Positions 17,743 through 27,213 of a stretch of 55,619 bases of DNA are shown piece by piece. The notes below the pieces were generated by a model. The model had not been told where the DNA came from, searched no databases, and saw only the letters and a list, made by a program, of their open reading frames with translations. Made by a program: the position numbers and the translations under genes. The stretch covers positions 1 through 55,619 of the forward strand of contig NZ_LKET01000031.1 of assembly GCF_001317355.1 (NCBI RefSeq), read 5' to 3'. Positions within the stretch are counted from its first letter, which is position 1, and each line of letters starts with the position of its first letter. This stretch comes from Oxobacter pfennigii. Its GTDB lineage: Bacteria > Bacillota > Clostridia > Clostridiales > Oxobacteraceae.

Positions 17743-17851
17743 TTTTCTTACCCCCTCTCGCCAGACAATTAACCCGGCACGGCAATAGTTAAGTTTATAA
17801 CATAATTATATCATTTTTTTGATAGAAAGCGAAACAACTCCATAAAAGGTC

Positions 17852-17880
17852 TTAGCCCGCCGAATAAACCGGCAGGCTAA
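17852..17880 (-). terminator. SDR gene terminator
   Basis: Inverted repeat TTAGCCcGCCG / CGGCaGGCTAA (17852-17862, 17870-17880), followed on the minus strand by a short T tract. It separates the SDR gene from the MerR-type gene. Confidence 0.65.
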
Positions 17881-17938
17881 TTTATATTATAACTCCGCAG
17901 CTCTAATAAATCATGTTTTAAAATGTCTCCGCGTATTT

Positions 17939-18706
17939 CTAATATGCAGTCCAGCCTCCGTCAGCCACTATAGTTGCTCCGTTTATAAAGCTTGAATCAT
18001 CGGATGCAAGAAAAAGTGCAACCTTTGCAATTTCTTCAGGTGAAGCAGCCCTTGGGCTGGTAGCTGTGCCTAACATCATTCTTTCATTGCCAAATGGACT
18101 TGGATTCTCAAACCCTACACCTTTTGTCACAATTTCAGTTTCCACACCGCCGGGACAAATTGCATTGCATCTTATTCCTTTTGTTGCATACATGTAGCCG
18201 ATATTCTTTGTTAATCCTACCAGGCCAAACTTAGATGCGGTATAAGCTACGCCTGCTCTGGAGCCATTAAGCCCGCCTACTGAAGCTATATTAATTATAT
18301 TTCCCGAGCCTTGTTCAAGCATTATATTGACAGCCCTTCTGCAGGAATACAGAGGACCGGTTAAATTAACTCCTATAACTTTATCCCATAACGCGTCCGA
18401 CACTTCCCCGGCAGGCATATTATTATCGGCAATACCTGCATTGTTTACCAGTATATCAACCTTCCCAAAGTTTTTAAAAGCAAAATCAACCATGCAGTCT
18501 ATATCTTCTTTTTTTGCTATATCTCCCTGAAATGCAAGTATTTTAAAGCCTTCTTCACCGGCATACTGGACAAGTTCTGCAAGCTTTTCTTTCCTTCTTG
18601 CTACCGCGACGACTGAAGCCCCCTCTCTTGCAAATTGGAGAGCCATGGCCTTTCCCATGCCCGAACTGGCCCCTGTTACAATTGCTGCTTTCCCTTCTAA
18701 TTTCAT
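17939..18706 (-). CDS. short-chain dehydrogenase/reductase (FabG-like)
   Basis: 255 residues, a classical SDR. Cofactor motif TGASSGMG (11-18), NNAG (88-91), Asn114, and the catalytic Ser142-Tyr155-Lys159 are all present. The C-terminus GATIVADGGWTAY is typical. An acidic residue is not obvious at the end of strand 2 (AVARRKEKL), and the Arg pair there favours NADPH. It oxidises or reduces a hydroxyl/keto group on an unknown substrate. The promoter is a near copy of that of the exported reductase, which suggests a shared pathway. The next gene on the same strand upstream is a UroD-family protein. Confidence 0.88.
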   Translation of the reverse strand: MKLEGKAAIVTGASSGMGKAMALQFAREGASVVAVARRKEKLAELVQYAGEEGFKILAFQGDIAKKEDIDCMVDFAFKNFGKVDILVNNAGIADNNMPAGEVSDALWDKVIGVNLTGPLYSCRRAVNIMLEQGSGNIINIASVGGLNGSRAGVAYTASKFGLVGLTKNIGYMYATKGIRCNAICPGGVETEIVTKGVGFENPSPFGNERMMLGTATSPRAASPEEIAKVALFLASDDSSFINGATIVADGGWTAY

Positions 18707-18762
18707 ATTCAGTACCCCCTATATTTTAATCTTAAAGTTAAATAATTAACTAATAAAATGAT

Positions 18763-18791
18763 TATATAATTTAAAGTTAACCTCACGTCAA
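18763..18791 (-). promoter_or_regulatory. promoter of the SDR gene (duplicate B)
   Basis: On the minus strand: TTGACG (18786-18791), 17-bp spacer with GTTAAC, TATATA (18763-18768). It aligns with the promoter at 16398-16426 over about 40 bases (AAAATGATT.TATAATTTAA.GTTAAC.T.ACGTCAAG on the plus strand, read in parts). Confidence 0.7.
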
Positions 18792-18817
18792 GCAATGCTT
18801 CTTCGGCATTAAAGGCA

Positions 18818-18862
18818 AAAAACCATTAAAACATAAGGTTACCTTATGTTTTAATGGTTTTT
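18818..18862. terminator. hairpin terminator downstream of the UroD-family gene
   Basis: A near-perfect inverted repeat with the core CATTAAAACATAAGGT, flanked by A and T runs. It is the sister of the hairpin at 16452-16500. The shared hairpin plus promoter shows that an intergenic block of about 130 bp was duplicated. Confidence 0.75.
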
Positions 18863-18874
18863 ACCTGCTTGAAG

Positions 18875-18990
18875 AATCTCTGCAGAGCTTTAATTATTTC
18901 TCCAAAATGGCTTCCCTATCTTTTTTGCTTAAGCAATACATCTTAAGTTTATCAAAATCCATAAGCCTCTCTTTCTTCTTTTGATATATG
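18875..18990 (-). pseudogene. mmcQ remnant with internal deletion (copy 2)
   Basis: The first half (18875-18930) matches the mmcQ 3' end and terminator arm (AATCTCTGCA, TTAAATTATTT, TGGCTTCCCT.TC). The second half (18928-18990) matches the gene start (TTAAGCAATA.ATCTT.AGTTT.TCAAAATCCAT) and its upstream region. The two halves meet at a TTTTTTGCTTAAG junction. Similar short sequences (TTTTTGCTTAA and TTTTTACTTAAG) occur at both places in the intact gene, so the deletion probably happened between short repeats. Confidence 0.75.
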
Positions 18991-19016
18991 CTTATGGATT
19001 TTTTTAAACATCATTT

Positions 19017-20372
19017 CTAATACAACAAGAATGCGAGGTACTGGAACAGCACTTCATCCAAAGCTTCCATCTTTTCTTTTCCAAAGTCGGACACATTAGG
19101 ATGAATAGCTTTGTATTCCTCCCAGGAAGGATAATACTGGCTTTCTATTTTTCTGGACGCAAGTACTTTATAGTCTTCCTTGTTAAATTCTATTCCGGCT
19201 GTTTCTCCGGCATTTTCATAAACGCCGTAGTCACGGACAAATTCAGTAACAGCACAGAAATTTTCCATATTGACATCTTTAATTGTTATAAATACTTTAT
19301 CCAGACCAAAAATGTATTTTCCTCCGGGCGCTAAAATATCAATAAGCCTTTTAGCTTCATCCACACACTGCTCTTTTGTGTAGCCCTTCATCTTTGTCAT
19401 TGGATATAATCCTGTTATAATGTGTTTCTTTCCCAGTTTTTCCTTAATAAGCTTTGGATTACCGTATTCAAACATCATGACGGTGTTTGCCGGCAGCTCA
19501 TACAAATAATCAAGATATCTGTCCCAGTTATCCTCACAGAAGAGCCTGCAGTGAACTCCCAGGGAAGCATATTCATCAATCATCTTTTTAAAACTTGGCC
19601 ACCATAATTTTTCAAAGTCCTTTTCACGCATAAAGGTTGGCATATGCAAGGGCAGGAATGCATGGGAATAATTTGAAATAACCTTGGGCATCCCTTTTTT
19701 TAGCACAATTGGATATACCGCTTCGCAAGCTTCGGCTACCTTTTCGGGCATTCTCCTTACATCCATGCTCACACCCTTAAAGCTCCTTAATTGGTCGGCT
19801 ATAAAATCAAAGGGGGCAAGAGTAGATGCTCCCGCGACAGGTGCATAATACCCGTACCGCTCTACCATTTTAGCTAAAATAGGCCCAATCTGCGCTAAAT
19901 CGTTTCTGTAACCCAATATACTTTTTGTAAAACTGAGCATTGCCTTTACCGGGTTGTCTAATCCCAATGCTTTATGCTGCCTTGGGATTACTTTTTCCAA
20001 AAGGCAGTCATAGGGCTTTTCAATCAAGTAATCATACTCTTCCGGCAGCATTCCGATAACCTCGGGATGCTGGAAGAATCCATTGGAGCCCATAACAAAG
20101 GATTGGGATTCCAAGGGCTGGTAAACTGAGGGCAGTCTGCTGGTACCGGTGCTGGGGCACACATCCGTATATAATGTCTGGCAAAGCCTGTCCAAGCCTT
20201 CCTCTATTAATTGAGGATTCCATTGTGCTTCTACTATATTAAGTCCGCAAAATTCCGCCAAAGGTTCAAAGGCCATACCGATATTAACAGGGACTCTCTT
20301 GGGAATTTTATTGTCGTATACGTCCTGAAAAATACTTGTCCTTTCCTTTTGTAAAGCTTTTACATCTGACAT
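19017..20372 (-). CDS. uroporphyrinogen-decarboxylase-family protein (methyltransferase-like, divergent)
   Basis: 451 residues, longer than the 328-371 of the other four UroD-family proteins here and only distantly like them. It shows the UroD TIM-barrel pattern (KRVPVNIGMAFEPLAEF near the start, then HCRLFCEDNWDRYLDYL at 274-290). It lacks the H-x-C-G zinc motif of the others and has His274, Cys275 and Cys279 instead. Family members include corrinoid-dependent methyltransferases and decarboxylases. Its neighbour downstream is an SDR enzyme, which may act on the product or precursor. The start at 20372 has GGAGGG upstream. No frameshift seen. Confidence 0.75.
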   Translation of the reverse strand: MSDVKALQKERTSIFQDVYDNKIPKRVPVNIGMAFEPLAEFCGLNIVEAQWNPQLIEEGLDRLCQTLYTDVCPSTGTSRLPSVYQPLESQSFVMGSNGFFQHPEVIGMLPEEYDYLIEKPYDCLLEKVIPRQHKALGLDNPVKAMLSFTKSILGYRNDLAQIGPILAKMVERYGYYAPVAGASTLAPFDFIADQLRSFKGVSMDVRRMPEKVAEACEAVYPIVLKKGMPKVISNYSHAFLPLHMPTFMREKDFEKLWWPSFKKMIDEYASLGVHCRLFCEDNWDRYLDYLYELPANTVMMFEYGNPKLIKEKLGKKHIITGLYPMTKMKGYTKEQCVDEAKRLIDILAPGGKYIFGLDKVFITIKDVNMENFCAVTEFVRDYGVYENAGETAGIEFNKEDYKVLASRKIESQYYPSWEEYKAIHPNVSDFGKEKMEALDEVLFQYLAFLLY

Positions 20373-20419
20373 TCTAATTCACCCTCCCGATATTTATATA
20401 TTTTGTTCTTAATTATAAG

Positions 20420-20482
20420 CTATTTTGCTGCTGCAGCTTCATTCCCTGCACGGACTTCCTGCTGTATCTTCTCACACTGAAT
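20420..20482 (-). pseudogene. C-terminal remnant of a GPH transporter
   Basis: Read on the minus strand this encodes EKIQQEVRAGNEAAAAK and a stop. That matches the C-terminus IKIQQEISARNEAAATK of the frameshifted transporter at 23868-25261. The rest of the gene is gone. It lies directly upstream of the UroD-family gene. Confidence 0.7.
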
Positions 20483-20646
20483 CAGTCAGAATTTTTTAAG
20501 TCTACCGTACTTTTTATCTTCTTTGCATTATATTTATCTAATAATATCTTTTTATATTACTAATCAAAGTAATTTTGAAAAGGTTAATTGTTTAATTGCT
20601 CGGCAAATCGATGTAAGTTTTATTAAGGAAGAAAAAAATTACAACC
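20483..20646. other. intergenic spacer
   Basis: AT-rich DNA between the remnant and the next terminator. No gene or repeat recognised. It may hold the promoter of the UroD-family gene. Confidence 0.3.
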
Positions 20647-20686
20647 AAAACAAATACATCCAGTTAAAACTGGATATATTTGTTTT
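20647..20686. terminator. transporter terminator
   Basis: An inverted repeat of 18 bp with one mismatch (AAAACAAATACATCCAGT and its partner), short loop, and A/T outer arms. It lies 15 bases downstream of the GPH transporter stop codon. Confidence 0.8.
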
Positions 20687-20701
20687 AGCTCAGTAACTAT
20701 T

Positions 20702-22090
20702 TTATTGATTTAAAGCTTTTCTCGCCTTTAAATCCTCCATAATTTGAGGCATCTGTTTGTCCAACCCACTCAAAAAGAATAGGCATACCGCAATTAATAA
20801 TGAATCAATAGCATGAAGCCATGTAAATGTGAAATGAATAGCACTTAAGGCTTCTGCAGATTGGGCTGCAGCTCCTCCCACATAACCGCCTATTCCCAAC
20901 ATCATGGTTATAATAGCCGCACCTGCACCTGAACCTAACTTTGAACCAAAGCTTGCTCCGCTGAAAATCAAGCCTTCAATGCGTACCCCCGTCTTCCATT
21001 CGCCGTATTCAACAACGTCGCACATAAATGCCAATCTGGTGCCCAAAAGTATTGCAGGTCCGATTCCTCTACATGCTGCAGCTATCATCAATACTGTTAC
21101 ATTACCCGGTGCAAATAGGGGTATAATACCGCCTAAAACTTGTATAAATTCTCCTATAAAACCGGCTCTGATTTTACCTAAACGGTTTATTACCGGTGTA
21201 ACCAGTACAAGGGTCGCGAGCATTGCACCAAATATTACCGACATGAATGGCCCCATTAATGCAGGATTTTTAAGATTCCAGGTAAAATAATACATATTTA
21301 TTGACATCAATGCAGGATAAGCCATGGTAAGCGCCATCAATAATGTTACCATCAAAAACCACTTGTTTCCTAAAAGAGTTTTAGCAGCAACTTTTAAAGA
21401 TAAATTATTTTCTTTTGAATTTTTATTTGAATCTTTAACTACATTCTCTTTAGTTCCAATGAAAGTTATAAGTATCAGAATGACAGCGCCTACTCCCATA
21501 GTACCAAAAAACTTGAAGTAGCCTTGTGCACCTCCGCCCAGTGCAGCAATAATTTTCAAAACAAACATATTCCCAAGAACAGTTGCAGAGGTATTAAAGG
21601 CTTGGCCTATCATACCCAGCTGCAACCTTTTTTTGGGGTCGGATGTCATTAATGAAGTAAGTGATTGCATAGGAAGCGATATACAAGTACCATAGAAAAA
21701 TGCCACAAGGTTATAGGTTATAAATGCGTAAACTATCTTTCCGGTCTCACTAAAATTAGGAACAAAATAAAGCATCAGCAACGATATTGCAGCCGGTACG
21801 GCATTCCATAAAAGCCAAGGTCTGGCTTTGCCGTATTTGGTGTTGGTTCTGTCAACCATGAAGCCACACCATAAATCGGTGATGGCATCAATGAACCGTG
21901 AAACCATAAAAATTGTGCTGATTGCCGCAAGAGGTATTATAAAAATATCAGTCCAAAAATACGTAAGATACGTACCGAACCCTAGTGCAGCCATACTAGA
22001 ACCGAAGAATCCTAGGCCATAACTAATAGTCTGTTTTAAATCCACTTCATGAGGTCTCACCTGATTCAATTGATTTGCCTCTTTTAACAT
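20702..22090 (-). CDS. GPH-family (sugar:cation symporter type) MFS transporter
   Basis: A 462-residue polytopic membrane protein. The family signature after helix 2 is clear: MVDRTNTKYGKARPWLLWNAVP near residues 79-100. The mid-protein loop with GEWKTGVRIEG and the later helix-rich half are also typical. It is the best-conserved of the three GPH paralogs. A TetR-type regulator is divergently encoded across a 505-bp gap, which suggests local control. The substrate is unknown. The company of methyltransferases points to uptake of a methylated compound or its glycoside (inference). Confidence 0.87.
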   Translation of the reverse strand: MLKEANQLNQVRPHEVDLKQTISYGLGFFGSSMAALGFGTYLTYFWTDIFIIPLAAISTIFMVSRFIDAITDLWCGFMVDRTNTKYGKARPWLLWNAVPAAISLLMLYFVPNFSETGKIVYAFITYNLVAFFYGTCISLPMQSLTSLMTSDPKKRLQLGMIGQAFNTSATVLGNMFVLKIIAALGGGAQGYFKFFGTMGVGAVILILITFIGTKENVVKDSNKNSKENNLSLKVAAKTLLGNKWFLMVTLLMALTMAYPALMSINMYYFTWNLKNPALMGPFMSVIFGAMLATLVLVTPVINRLGKIRAGFIGEFIQVLGGIIPLFAPGNVTVLMIAAACRGIGPAILLGTRLAFMCDVVEYGEWKTGVRIEGLIFSGASFGSKLGSGAGAAIITMMLGIGGYVGGAAAQSAEALSAIHFTFTWLHAIDSLLIAVCLFFLSGLDKQMPQIMEDLKARKALNQ

Positions 22091-22533
22091 AATAATTCCT
22101 TCCCTTCATTTTTAATCTATATTTACACACCCTATGATTAAGCTATAACTTTAAGTAATTATTATTAAGCACTTGATATGCCAAATCAATAGAGCTGCAA
22201 TATTCTGGGAGACCCTTTCTTAAGCATTGAAGCTTTGAAATTTTTACGATTGAAAATAGAAATATAGAATGTTTATAAAGATTTAGAAATATTGCAAAAA
22301 CGAGTGTAATTTATCGTGAAGGAATTAAGATAAATAATTATATATAACAGCCTTTTTATATAAAACATCTATATTAAGCTGTGTTATTATTAAATAGAAT
22401 TAATAATATTTAAATAATATTAATTACAATAGAGGATTTAACCTTTTTTTGCATTTATATGTGGTAATATATACTATCAAAAGAGTAACATGTTTTTAGA
22501 TTGTTGTCAATAATAAGTAGATTTAATTCTAAT
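22091..22533. other. divergent intergenic region
   Basis: A 440-base AT-rich gap between the transporter and the TetR-type gene. I see no gene. Any operator for the regulator should lie here or in 22534-22573. Confidence 0.35.
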
Positions 22534-22573
22534 TTGTACAATAATTGTCTTGTACAGCAATTTATGCTATATT
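22534..22573 (+). promoter_or_regulatory. promoter and possible operator of the TetR-type gene
   Basis: TTGTCT (22545-22550), 17-bp spacer, TATATT (22568-22573). A heptamer TTGTACA is repeated directly at 22534-22540 and 22550-22556, the second copy overlapping the -35. It may be the regulator's own binding site. Confidence 0.5.
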
Positions 22574-22595
22574 TTAATAGAAAGGGTGAGTATTT

Positions 22596-23708
22596 ATGGA
22601 GAATGATACAAAACAAAAAATATTGAAATTATCAAAAATCTTATTTTATGAAAACGGCTACAGCAATACCACTATAAAACAAATAGCCGATGAAGTAGGA
22701 ATTTCAAGTTCCGTCTTATTTCACCATTTTGAAAATAAAAGAGATATTTTAATCCACGTTATCAATGAATATGATGATAGGAGAAGAGAAATAGCAAATT
22801 TATTTGGCAGTGACTTATCCTTTTTCGATAGAATTGTCCTCAATTCAAAAATGTACCTGGTACCATCTGCAAATGACAAAAAACTGGCACGCCTTCATGT
22901 TGATGAATTTAACGAAAACCTGGCGACAAATATCGGCCCCAGTAATCAATACAAAAAAAGCTTGTTAAGTTGCAATATTGATATAAATAAGTGTTCAGAC
23001 AAGTCTCTGGACTATGATGAACTGATGAAGTACAGATTATTTTATTACCGTGGAGCATTGAAAGAAACCATGGAAAACTTTGTGAACGGCAATCTGGAAT
23101 TCAATGAAAAAAGCATAGATGATCATATAATTTCATGCTTCAATTTATTTTTCAACAAGCCTATAGATGAAATCTTATCATCGATTAAAAAGGCCAATAG
23201 AATAATGAGTTTAATATCTTTCAACGGACTTGAAATCACTGTTTTGAATGATAAAATTTCAGAATACATATCAGCCAGTAAGGATTTCGCTATGTATGAT
23301 CAAATCAAAGTAGTATTAATTGATGATATTGTATTTACTATCGATATCAATTTAAATGCGAATGATATAGATAATAATATCAAATGGCTGAAAGAACAAT
23401 TTAATAAAGTTGTGATACTGACAAAAAATTATGAGTTAAATAATCCTGCAGATCTTACGCAAATTATCTTAAGGCTGGATGATTTCAGAATACATATTTT
23501 AAAATCTCTTTCTTCACTGCATGATAAGTTTACACAAGATTTCTTTGCAGCAAGCTTTATAGATAAGGACAAACTTAAAGAATATAAGGGATTGATAAAA
23601 CAGTTTGAAGCATATGGAATAGACGCTGTAAAGACCTTACGTAATTTAGATATGTATTATAACGATGAAGATAATGTTATTACCCATTGCGCCTTCATAT
23701 TCTATTAA
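22596..23708 (+). CDS. TetR/AcrR-family regulator with a long C-terminal domain
   Basis: 370 residues, nearly twice the usual TetR length. Residues about 6-52 are a standard TetR helix-turn-helix (KILKLSKILFYENGYSNTTIKQIADEVGISSSVLFHHFENKRDIL). About 55-200 is the usual ligand-binding helical domain. The last 170 residues (from about SSIKKANRIMSLISF) are not familiar. They hold alternating hydrophobic strands and helices (EYISASKDFAMYDQIKVVLIDDIVFTIDIN) and could be a second sensing domain. It is divergent from the GPH transporter and probably controls it. The ribosome site is AAAGGGTGAG. Confidence 0.82.
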   Translation: MENDTKQKILKLSKILFYENGYSNTTIKQIADEVGISSSVLFHHFENKRDILIHVINEYDDRRREIANLFGSDLSFFDRIVLNSKMYLVPSANDKKLARLHVDEFNENLATNIGPSNQYKKSLLSCNIDINKCSDKSLDYDELMKYRLFYYRGALKETMENFVNGNLEFNEKSIDDHIISCFNLFFNKPIDEILSSIKKANRIMSLISFNGLEITVLNDKISEYISASKDFAMYDQIKVVLIDDIVFTIDINLNANDIDNNIKWLKEQFNKVVILTKNYELNNPADLTQIILRLDDFRIHILKSLSSLHDKFTQDFFAASFIDKDKLKEYKGLIKQFEAYGIDAVKTLRNLDMYYNDEDNVITHCAFIFY

Positions 23709-23760
23709 CACGTCCAACCAATAGACATAAAAATTTCTATAAGATATTAACACAAAATAT

Positions 23761-23784
23761 AAGCCGGCAAAAATGCCGGCTTGT
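23761..23784 (+). terminator. terminator of the TetR-type gene
   Basis: 8-bp stem AAGCCGGC/GCCGGCTT with a 6-base loop and a T-rich tail, about 50 bases after the stop codon. Confidence 0.8.
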
Positions 23785-23867
23785 TGTATTTACTGGCTTT
23801 ATCAATCATTTTATACCTGGCCCATTTCACAGCATTGTGCTGCTTTTTCAACCTAAGTAAAAATTTC

Positions 23868-25261
23868 TTATTTTGTAGCTGCAGCCTCATTTCTAGCGCT
23901 AATTTCCTGTTGGATCTTTATAACCTCGGGAACTGTCAACTTATTGAAAAGGGTCATTACAATTAAGCCTATTATTGCTGCTATTGCGGGTAGCATATGT
24001 ATGATATTCCTTAGCCCGCTGACCAATTCGGGTGTTGATGGCGCTCCGGCCACGTAACCGATAGCTGAAAGAGCAAAGCCTGTGAATGTCCCAGTAGTTA
24101 TTAGGCCAAGCTTAGGAGGCATATTAGCCATACCCATAATAAAGCCTCTGGCGCTCTTGCCTGTTTTCCATTCACCGTAGTCGGATGCATCCGCATACAT
24201 AGCAGGTGAAGAACTTGTACAGAAAGCCACTCCTATATAACTTATTCCTATCATTACAGCAAAGGTCATCGCATCTTTAGCAAAAGCCCACGCTGCCAAC
24301 TGAAAAACAACTATCGCTGAAATGCCTATAGTGTACATATGGCGCTTGTCAAGTAACTTGGCAATGAAAGGGACTGCAATAGCACTGCAAAGCTGTATAA
24401 TTCCAAGACTGCCTAAGAATAAGGGAAGTATTGACTATCCTGTACAACATACCTGAAGTAATATGCAGCGGTACCTGATACAGCGAAAGTTGATATGCCA
24501 CGGCAAGTATCTCCTACAATCAGAGCAATAAATGGCGGATTTTTAAATGCCTGTTCCAACATTTCACCTACAGTCAAACCCTTGGGTTTGTTTGCTGTTG
24601 CAATACTTGCACTTGGCATGTCAAATTCTTTTGAAATATAGAATACAAACCAGAATGTAATGAGCATTATAGTCGAAAAAATTGCAGTTGTGATAAAGAA
24701 TCCCTGTAATCCCGGTGCCTTTGCATTTCCGCCTGTAAAGAAAAGTATTATGGGCATTGCGATATAACCGAAAATAATCTGAGCTGCAGATGAGAACTGT
24801 ACCCTTCTCGCAGAGATTAAGGTCCTGTCTGCCGGATGTTTTCCCATCATAGGAAGAAGGGCATAAAGTGCTGCAAATTCAAAATTAACAAAAGCATGGG
24901 CAATAAGATAAGCTGTTACCAAAAACACTATTTTTACCGATGTGCTTACATTTAAATTTGTAAACATCAATGTGAATGAAACTGCAGTTATAGGAGGGGC
25001 TATTAATAGCCATGAACGGTATTTGCCCCATCTTAAATTAATTTTTTCCATCAATCCACTGACAATAGGTACTAAAATCATATCGCCTATTCTGCATATA
25101 AAAAGAATACTTGCTGCAATTGCTGCGGGGATCATGGCCACATCTGTTAAGAAAAAACTATAATACGTAGTGTTCATTGCCATCATGATACCAAACCCAA
25201 AAAGGGCCGTACCATATGCATATATTTTCCAAGGTTTTATTCTTCCTGTTTCTAATGACAT
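23868..25261 (-). pseudogene. GPH-family transporter gene with a frameshift
   Basis: The first frame (25261 down to about 24413) encodes 282 residues from MSLETGRIKPWKIYAYG, with the family loop INLRWGKYRSWLL. It ends abruptly after YYFRYVVQDSQYFPYS. One added base near 24425-24431 continues the same helix as LPLFLGSLGIIQLCSAIAVPF, joining to the frame 24338-23868 that ends IQQEISARNEAAATK. So a single-base deletion splits an otherwise intact gene of about 464 codons. A real inactivation and a sequencing error cannot be told apart here. The C-terminal part includes DYGEWKTGKSARGF, the usual GPH loop. Confidence 0.85.
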
Positions 25262-26040
25262 TTTAAATTTCCTCCTAAGTCTTTGACTTTTTTAATAAAA
25301 ATTTATTAAATTATTATTGCTGTTTTACGTATGGATGATAAACATCCCATACTGAATATATCAATGCAGCTATCCTTATTCTTATGGATAGTAAATCATC
25401 ATTACCTCTGTAGCCTTATGATGAAATTAAGCATGATATCTTCATATTTTTGTCAGTTAAAATTTTTAAATCTACATACTAATTAATACCTCCTGTATAT
25501 ACTTATTTATTTAGTAATACCTATACGATATTATTAAATTCAAGGTTAAATTTGGTGCTATAATTCATGTGGACAATTCATATAATTTTATTGCAGCTTA
25601 TGGTAACTAGTTTAATCTCTGGGGGTAAAATTTAATATTAGGACTATATTTAAGAATAGAAAACCGTTATAGTTTTGTATGAAAATATTGTATTGAGATA
25701 ATTTAAGCCAATTATAACTTCATTAAATTTTTTCGGAAGTGTTATCAATAGTTTATATAGTTTTTTTTTGTAATCTGATGTCGCTTATGACTTATATTAA
25801 AAGAATATCATCCCTCTAGAATAATGTCAATTATTTATAGATTGTATTCTGCATGGATATTAATTATCTATAATAATGATTTCCGAAATGTATGCTAGAG
25901 TTTTATGGATAAAAAAATAAGACCGCCAATATTATTTTCTTATCAGCAGTCTTTTAAAAGAGTGTACTTATGAATTTAATATTATCATTCAACTAGGCCG
26001 AGGTCAAGATATTATAGATTGCATTCTATAATATTACTTA
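25262..26040. other. gene-free AT-rich stretch
   Basis: About 780 bases of very AT-rich DNA upstream of the broken transporter. No frame, hairpin terminator or repeat that I trust. The transporter promoter should lie near 25280-25560. Confidence 0.4.
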
Positions 26041-26335
26041 CTGCAATTGTATTTTGTGATACTTTATTTTCCATTTCTTTATGTTGAGTCCAAATGGATT
26101 TATTTTGGGTAAGAGCTCTTATGCAGGAAATACGGTATGTCTCATGCTTACCGCTGATTGTGGCACGGGAACTAATTTCTTGTGAAACAATCTATGTGAT
26201 CTTCTTAAGTTTTAGGACAATCTTCTTGATGGATATCTTGTCGGTTAAATGTTTGTCTTTATCACGGTACAAAATCCGGAGTTTTACTAGATTAAACGCA
26301 ACTACTCCCGCATGCGGGGGTAAATGCTAAATAAA
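26041..26335 (-). pseudogene. unidentified coding remnant, possibly of a transposase
   Basis: On the minus strand a frame runs from about 26325 down to the TAA near 26021. It is interrupted by one TAG. It reads VAFNLVKLRILYRDKDKHL..., then after the stop IVSQEISSRATISGKHETYRI... The basic, protein-like composition stands out from the AT-rich surroundings. It looks like the tail of a transposase or similar basic protein, but I cannot identify it. Confidence 0.3.
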
Positions 26336-26679
26336 AACTATTGAAAAACAAAGCGAGGCTAGTAGCTTTGTCAGATTCAATGCAACTATATTTATTGGCT
26401 ATGGCTGCATTTACTATGTCAACTTAGTTAATTAATATTTTTATAGGGTGTAATCTATATATGGTTGACATCACTCTAACGAGGTGATATTCTTTTAATG
26501 TCAGGCATGGCTTACATGATATTATAAAAAATAATTATAATAGCTATTGATATTACGTCCAATCCTTATCTACTCATCACATCAGTATTTATGCCTAATC
26601 TTCAGAACTTAATTAAATTACTAAAAATCAATATCTAATTATAAAATTAAAACCTCCTTTGCTACTGTATATTTATACC

Positions 26680-26945
26680 TGGAGTACGGCATCCATCCGG
26701 GCTTCATTCCATCTCATGCCAAAGATACAATAAGGTGAGTAATTGGCCTGGCGAAAGCCTTCCTCGGACTCTTAATGTCCGTACGCGGAACCGCCAGCCA
26801 TCCTCTAGAGATCCGGCATAGGTATAGACAATTCTGCCCGATAGAGAAGGAGAGCAAGGGTTAGTGAAGAATCTTTAGGACATAATGGGAATCCGGATCA
26901 AGTCCTGGTTCCGGTAAGTCAGCAGAACTTCTGAGATTAATAGGT
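26680..26945. other. GC-richer island of unknown nature
   Basis: About 265 bases clearly richer in G and C than both flanks. It contains short inverted segments (for example GGCCTGGCGAAAGCC) and frames on both strands that stop after 30-45 codons. It could be a structured RNA, the end of a decayed mobile element or a gene remnant. I could not match it to RNase P, tmRNA, SRP RNA or a group II intron domain V. Confidence 0.3.
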
Positions 26946-27130
26946 ATAATCACTTTAAAAAAGCGGCTATCTTTTTAACAAAGAAAGAAAAAGTGATTTA
27001 TCATCATCTGCTAATTAATTACAGCTATCATAAAAGTCAGATAGTGATAATTGTGTAAATTTCATAGTTTATATCTCTTCTCTTGTATTTGAAAGCATTA
27101 TTTGCGATATACAGGTGAGGAGTTCTATAT

Positions 27131-27180
27131 AAAACGGCCACTTAAAACCCAACAGCGGGTTCTGACGTTTTACAAACGCC
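27131..27180 (+). repeat. conserved two-hairpin leader element, copy 1
   Basis: Upstream of the PucR-type gene. Hairpin 1: AACCC...GGGTT. Hairpin 2: CGTTT-TAC-AAACG. The same element recurs at 32677-32730 before the second, truncated PucR-type gene, where the stems have different bases but still pair. It ends 33 bases before the start codon. Confidence 0.6.
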
Positions 27181-27213
27181 TATTATATGCTTAAAGCAGG
27201 AAGGTGTTATAAA

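Noticed and set aside
16452-18862. the two CATTAAAACATAAGG hairpins as regulator operators
   Set aside because: Each ends in A and T runs directly downstream of a gene, so a terminator explains them best. The repeated promoters remain the better operator candidates.
26680-26945. RNase P RNA, tmRNA, SRP RNA or group II intron domain
   Set aside because: I looked for the hallmark sequences on both strands and found none.
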